From contig JAFAEA010000095.1 in the NCBI GenBank assembly GCA_023424355.1, positions 1 through 5,894 on the forward strand: a DNA stretch of 5,894 nt, given 5' to 3'. Source of the DNA: Chloroflexota bacterium. Its GTDB lineage: Bacteria > Chloroflexota > Chloroflexia > Thermomicrobiales > UBA6265. The notes beneath the pieces were generated by a model. The model ran no database searches and was not told where the DNA came from. It saw nothing but the letters and a program-made list of their open reading frames with translations. Position numbers and translations under genes: made by a program. Below are positions 5,292 to 5,894 of the stretch, piece by piece; position 1 is the stretch's first letter, and every line of letters begins with the position of its first letter.

Positions 5292-5355
5292 GAACGGATT
5301 ACCTCTGGAATACAAGCACAACAAATACGCCAATCAATGGCGGTCTAGATTGATA

Positions 5356-5361
5356 AGTATA
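5356..5361 (-). promoter_or_regulatory. Possible -10 element upstream of prfA
   Basis: TATACT (5 of 6 to TATAAT) lies in the 81-bp gap between the upstream gene and prfA, on the minus strand. No acceptable -35 hexamer sits at the right distance. prfA may instead be transcribed together with the upstream gene, since no terminator hairpin is seen in the gap. Confidence 0.2.
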
Positions 5362-5372
5362 ACGGGTGCGCG

Positions 5373-5894
5373 CTACTTCACTGCCGGCAGGTGTCGGAGC
5401 CAGTTTGTGCCCCAGGTTCCGCGAGCGAGCATATTGCTGGCGCTGTTGATATCGGCCGGATCGAGCTGATACTTCAGGCCGTTGGTGATGGCGGCCAGTT
5501 TACCGCGATCGATGGCTTCATCCTCGCCAGCGAGAATGCGGCGAACATCGCGACGACGCTCGACGCCGAGATCGAGTGCGGAACGCAACAGCCCAAGCTC
5601 TGCCTCCCCGCCATCGGCTTCGACACCCACAACCGCGACGGCATACACCACTTGCGTGCCGGTGAGCACGTACCACGCTTTCAGCAGATCTTCCTGGAAC
5701 CCCATCTCCGGTTCGGTGAGCCCCAGCAAGCCATCGACGATCGCAACCTGGGCATCGGCCGCCCCTGGATCAGCAGCATCGTGCACGAAATCCTCAGCGC
5801 TAATGCCGAAGAACGAGCCAATCAAGGCTCGCGTGAGCAGCTCGGCAGTCGAGCTGGTATCGATCATCCGAATCGGAGACTGCTCAATGCCGTC
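5373..5894 (-). CDS. Unrecognised protein, C-terminal 173 residues (runs off right edge)
   Basis: The frame is open to the window edge and stops with TAG at 5373-5375. An ATG at 5867 exists, but no ribosome site precedes it and the frame continues upstream as DGIEQSPIR, so the gene probably starts outside the window. The visible part is soluble-looking, acidic and cysteine-free. It has predicted helical stretches (TAELLTRALIGSFFG near the start, LLRSALDLGVERRRDVRRIL in the middle), a hydrophobic strand-like VVYAVAVVGV, and an end rich in Trp and basic residues (WGTNWLRHLPAVK). I do not recognise the family, and no catalytic motif stands out. It lies 81 bp upstream of prfA in the same direction and may share its transcript. 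Confidence 0.7.
   Translation of the reverse strand, partial: DGIEQSPIRMIDTSSTAELLTRALIGSFFGISAEDFVHDAADPGAADAQVAIVDGLLGLTEPEMGFQEDLLKAWYVLTGTQVVYAVAVVGVEADGGEAELGLLRSALDLGVERRRDVRRILAGEDEAIDRGKLAAITNGLKYQLDPADINSASNMLARGTWGTNWLRHLPAVK

Noticed and set aside
1..5894. Mobile element, CRISPR array, tRNA or rRNA.
   Set aside because: No transposase or integrase motif, no regularly spaced direct repeats, no terminal inverted repeats with target duplications, and no tRNA-like or rRNA-like sequence were seen.

Overview
The window reads as chromosomal DNA of an uncultured Chloroflexota bacterium, probably close to Thermomicrobia. This is an inference. It rests on three exported proteins whose mature N-termini begin AQ and run into Thr-Pro/Ala-Thr-Pro tracts (for example TPEATP, ASPEASP), on the same kind of tail (GTPAATP) at the C-terminus of two of them, and on moderately GC-rich sequence. 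I know this Ala-Thr-Pro style of linker from Thermomicrobia secretomes. No 16S gene or other decisive marker is present.

Layout, left to right. (1) The start of an ABC-F type ATPase on the minus strand runs off the left edge. Its leader of about 200 nt is unusually structured: a promoter-like pair, a possible 29-codon leader ORF, a two-part hairpin over the end of that ORF, and a strong intrinsic terminator ending only about 25 nt before the ATPase start codon. (2) Two tandem paralogous secreted Cu/Zn superoxide dismutases lie on the minus strand. Each has its own promoter-like sequence and intrinsic terminator; the first has a perfect inverted repeat over its -10 element. (3) prmC, the release-factor glutamine methyltransferase, is on the minus strand. 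(4) A Tat-exported cyclase-family (KynB-like) metal hydrolase is on the plus strand, with its own terminator. (5) prfA, peptide chain release factor 1, is on the minus strand. (6) The C-terminal part of an unrecognised protein lies on the minus strand and runs off the right edge.

PrfA and PrmC form a functional pair: PrmC methylates the GGQ glutamine of release factors. Their genes are commonly adjacent, but here the oppositely oriented cyclase gene splits them. The two SODs detoxify superoxide outside the cytoplasm, and the cyclase is also exported, so the middle of the window is a patch of exported proteins set among translation genes (ABC-F, prmC, prfA).

I see no mobile element, CRISPR array, tRNA or rRNA. 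The best candidate for something undescribed is the attenuator-like leader of the ABC-F gene. Nothing else departs strongly from known families.
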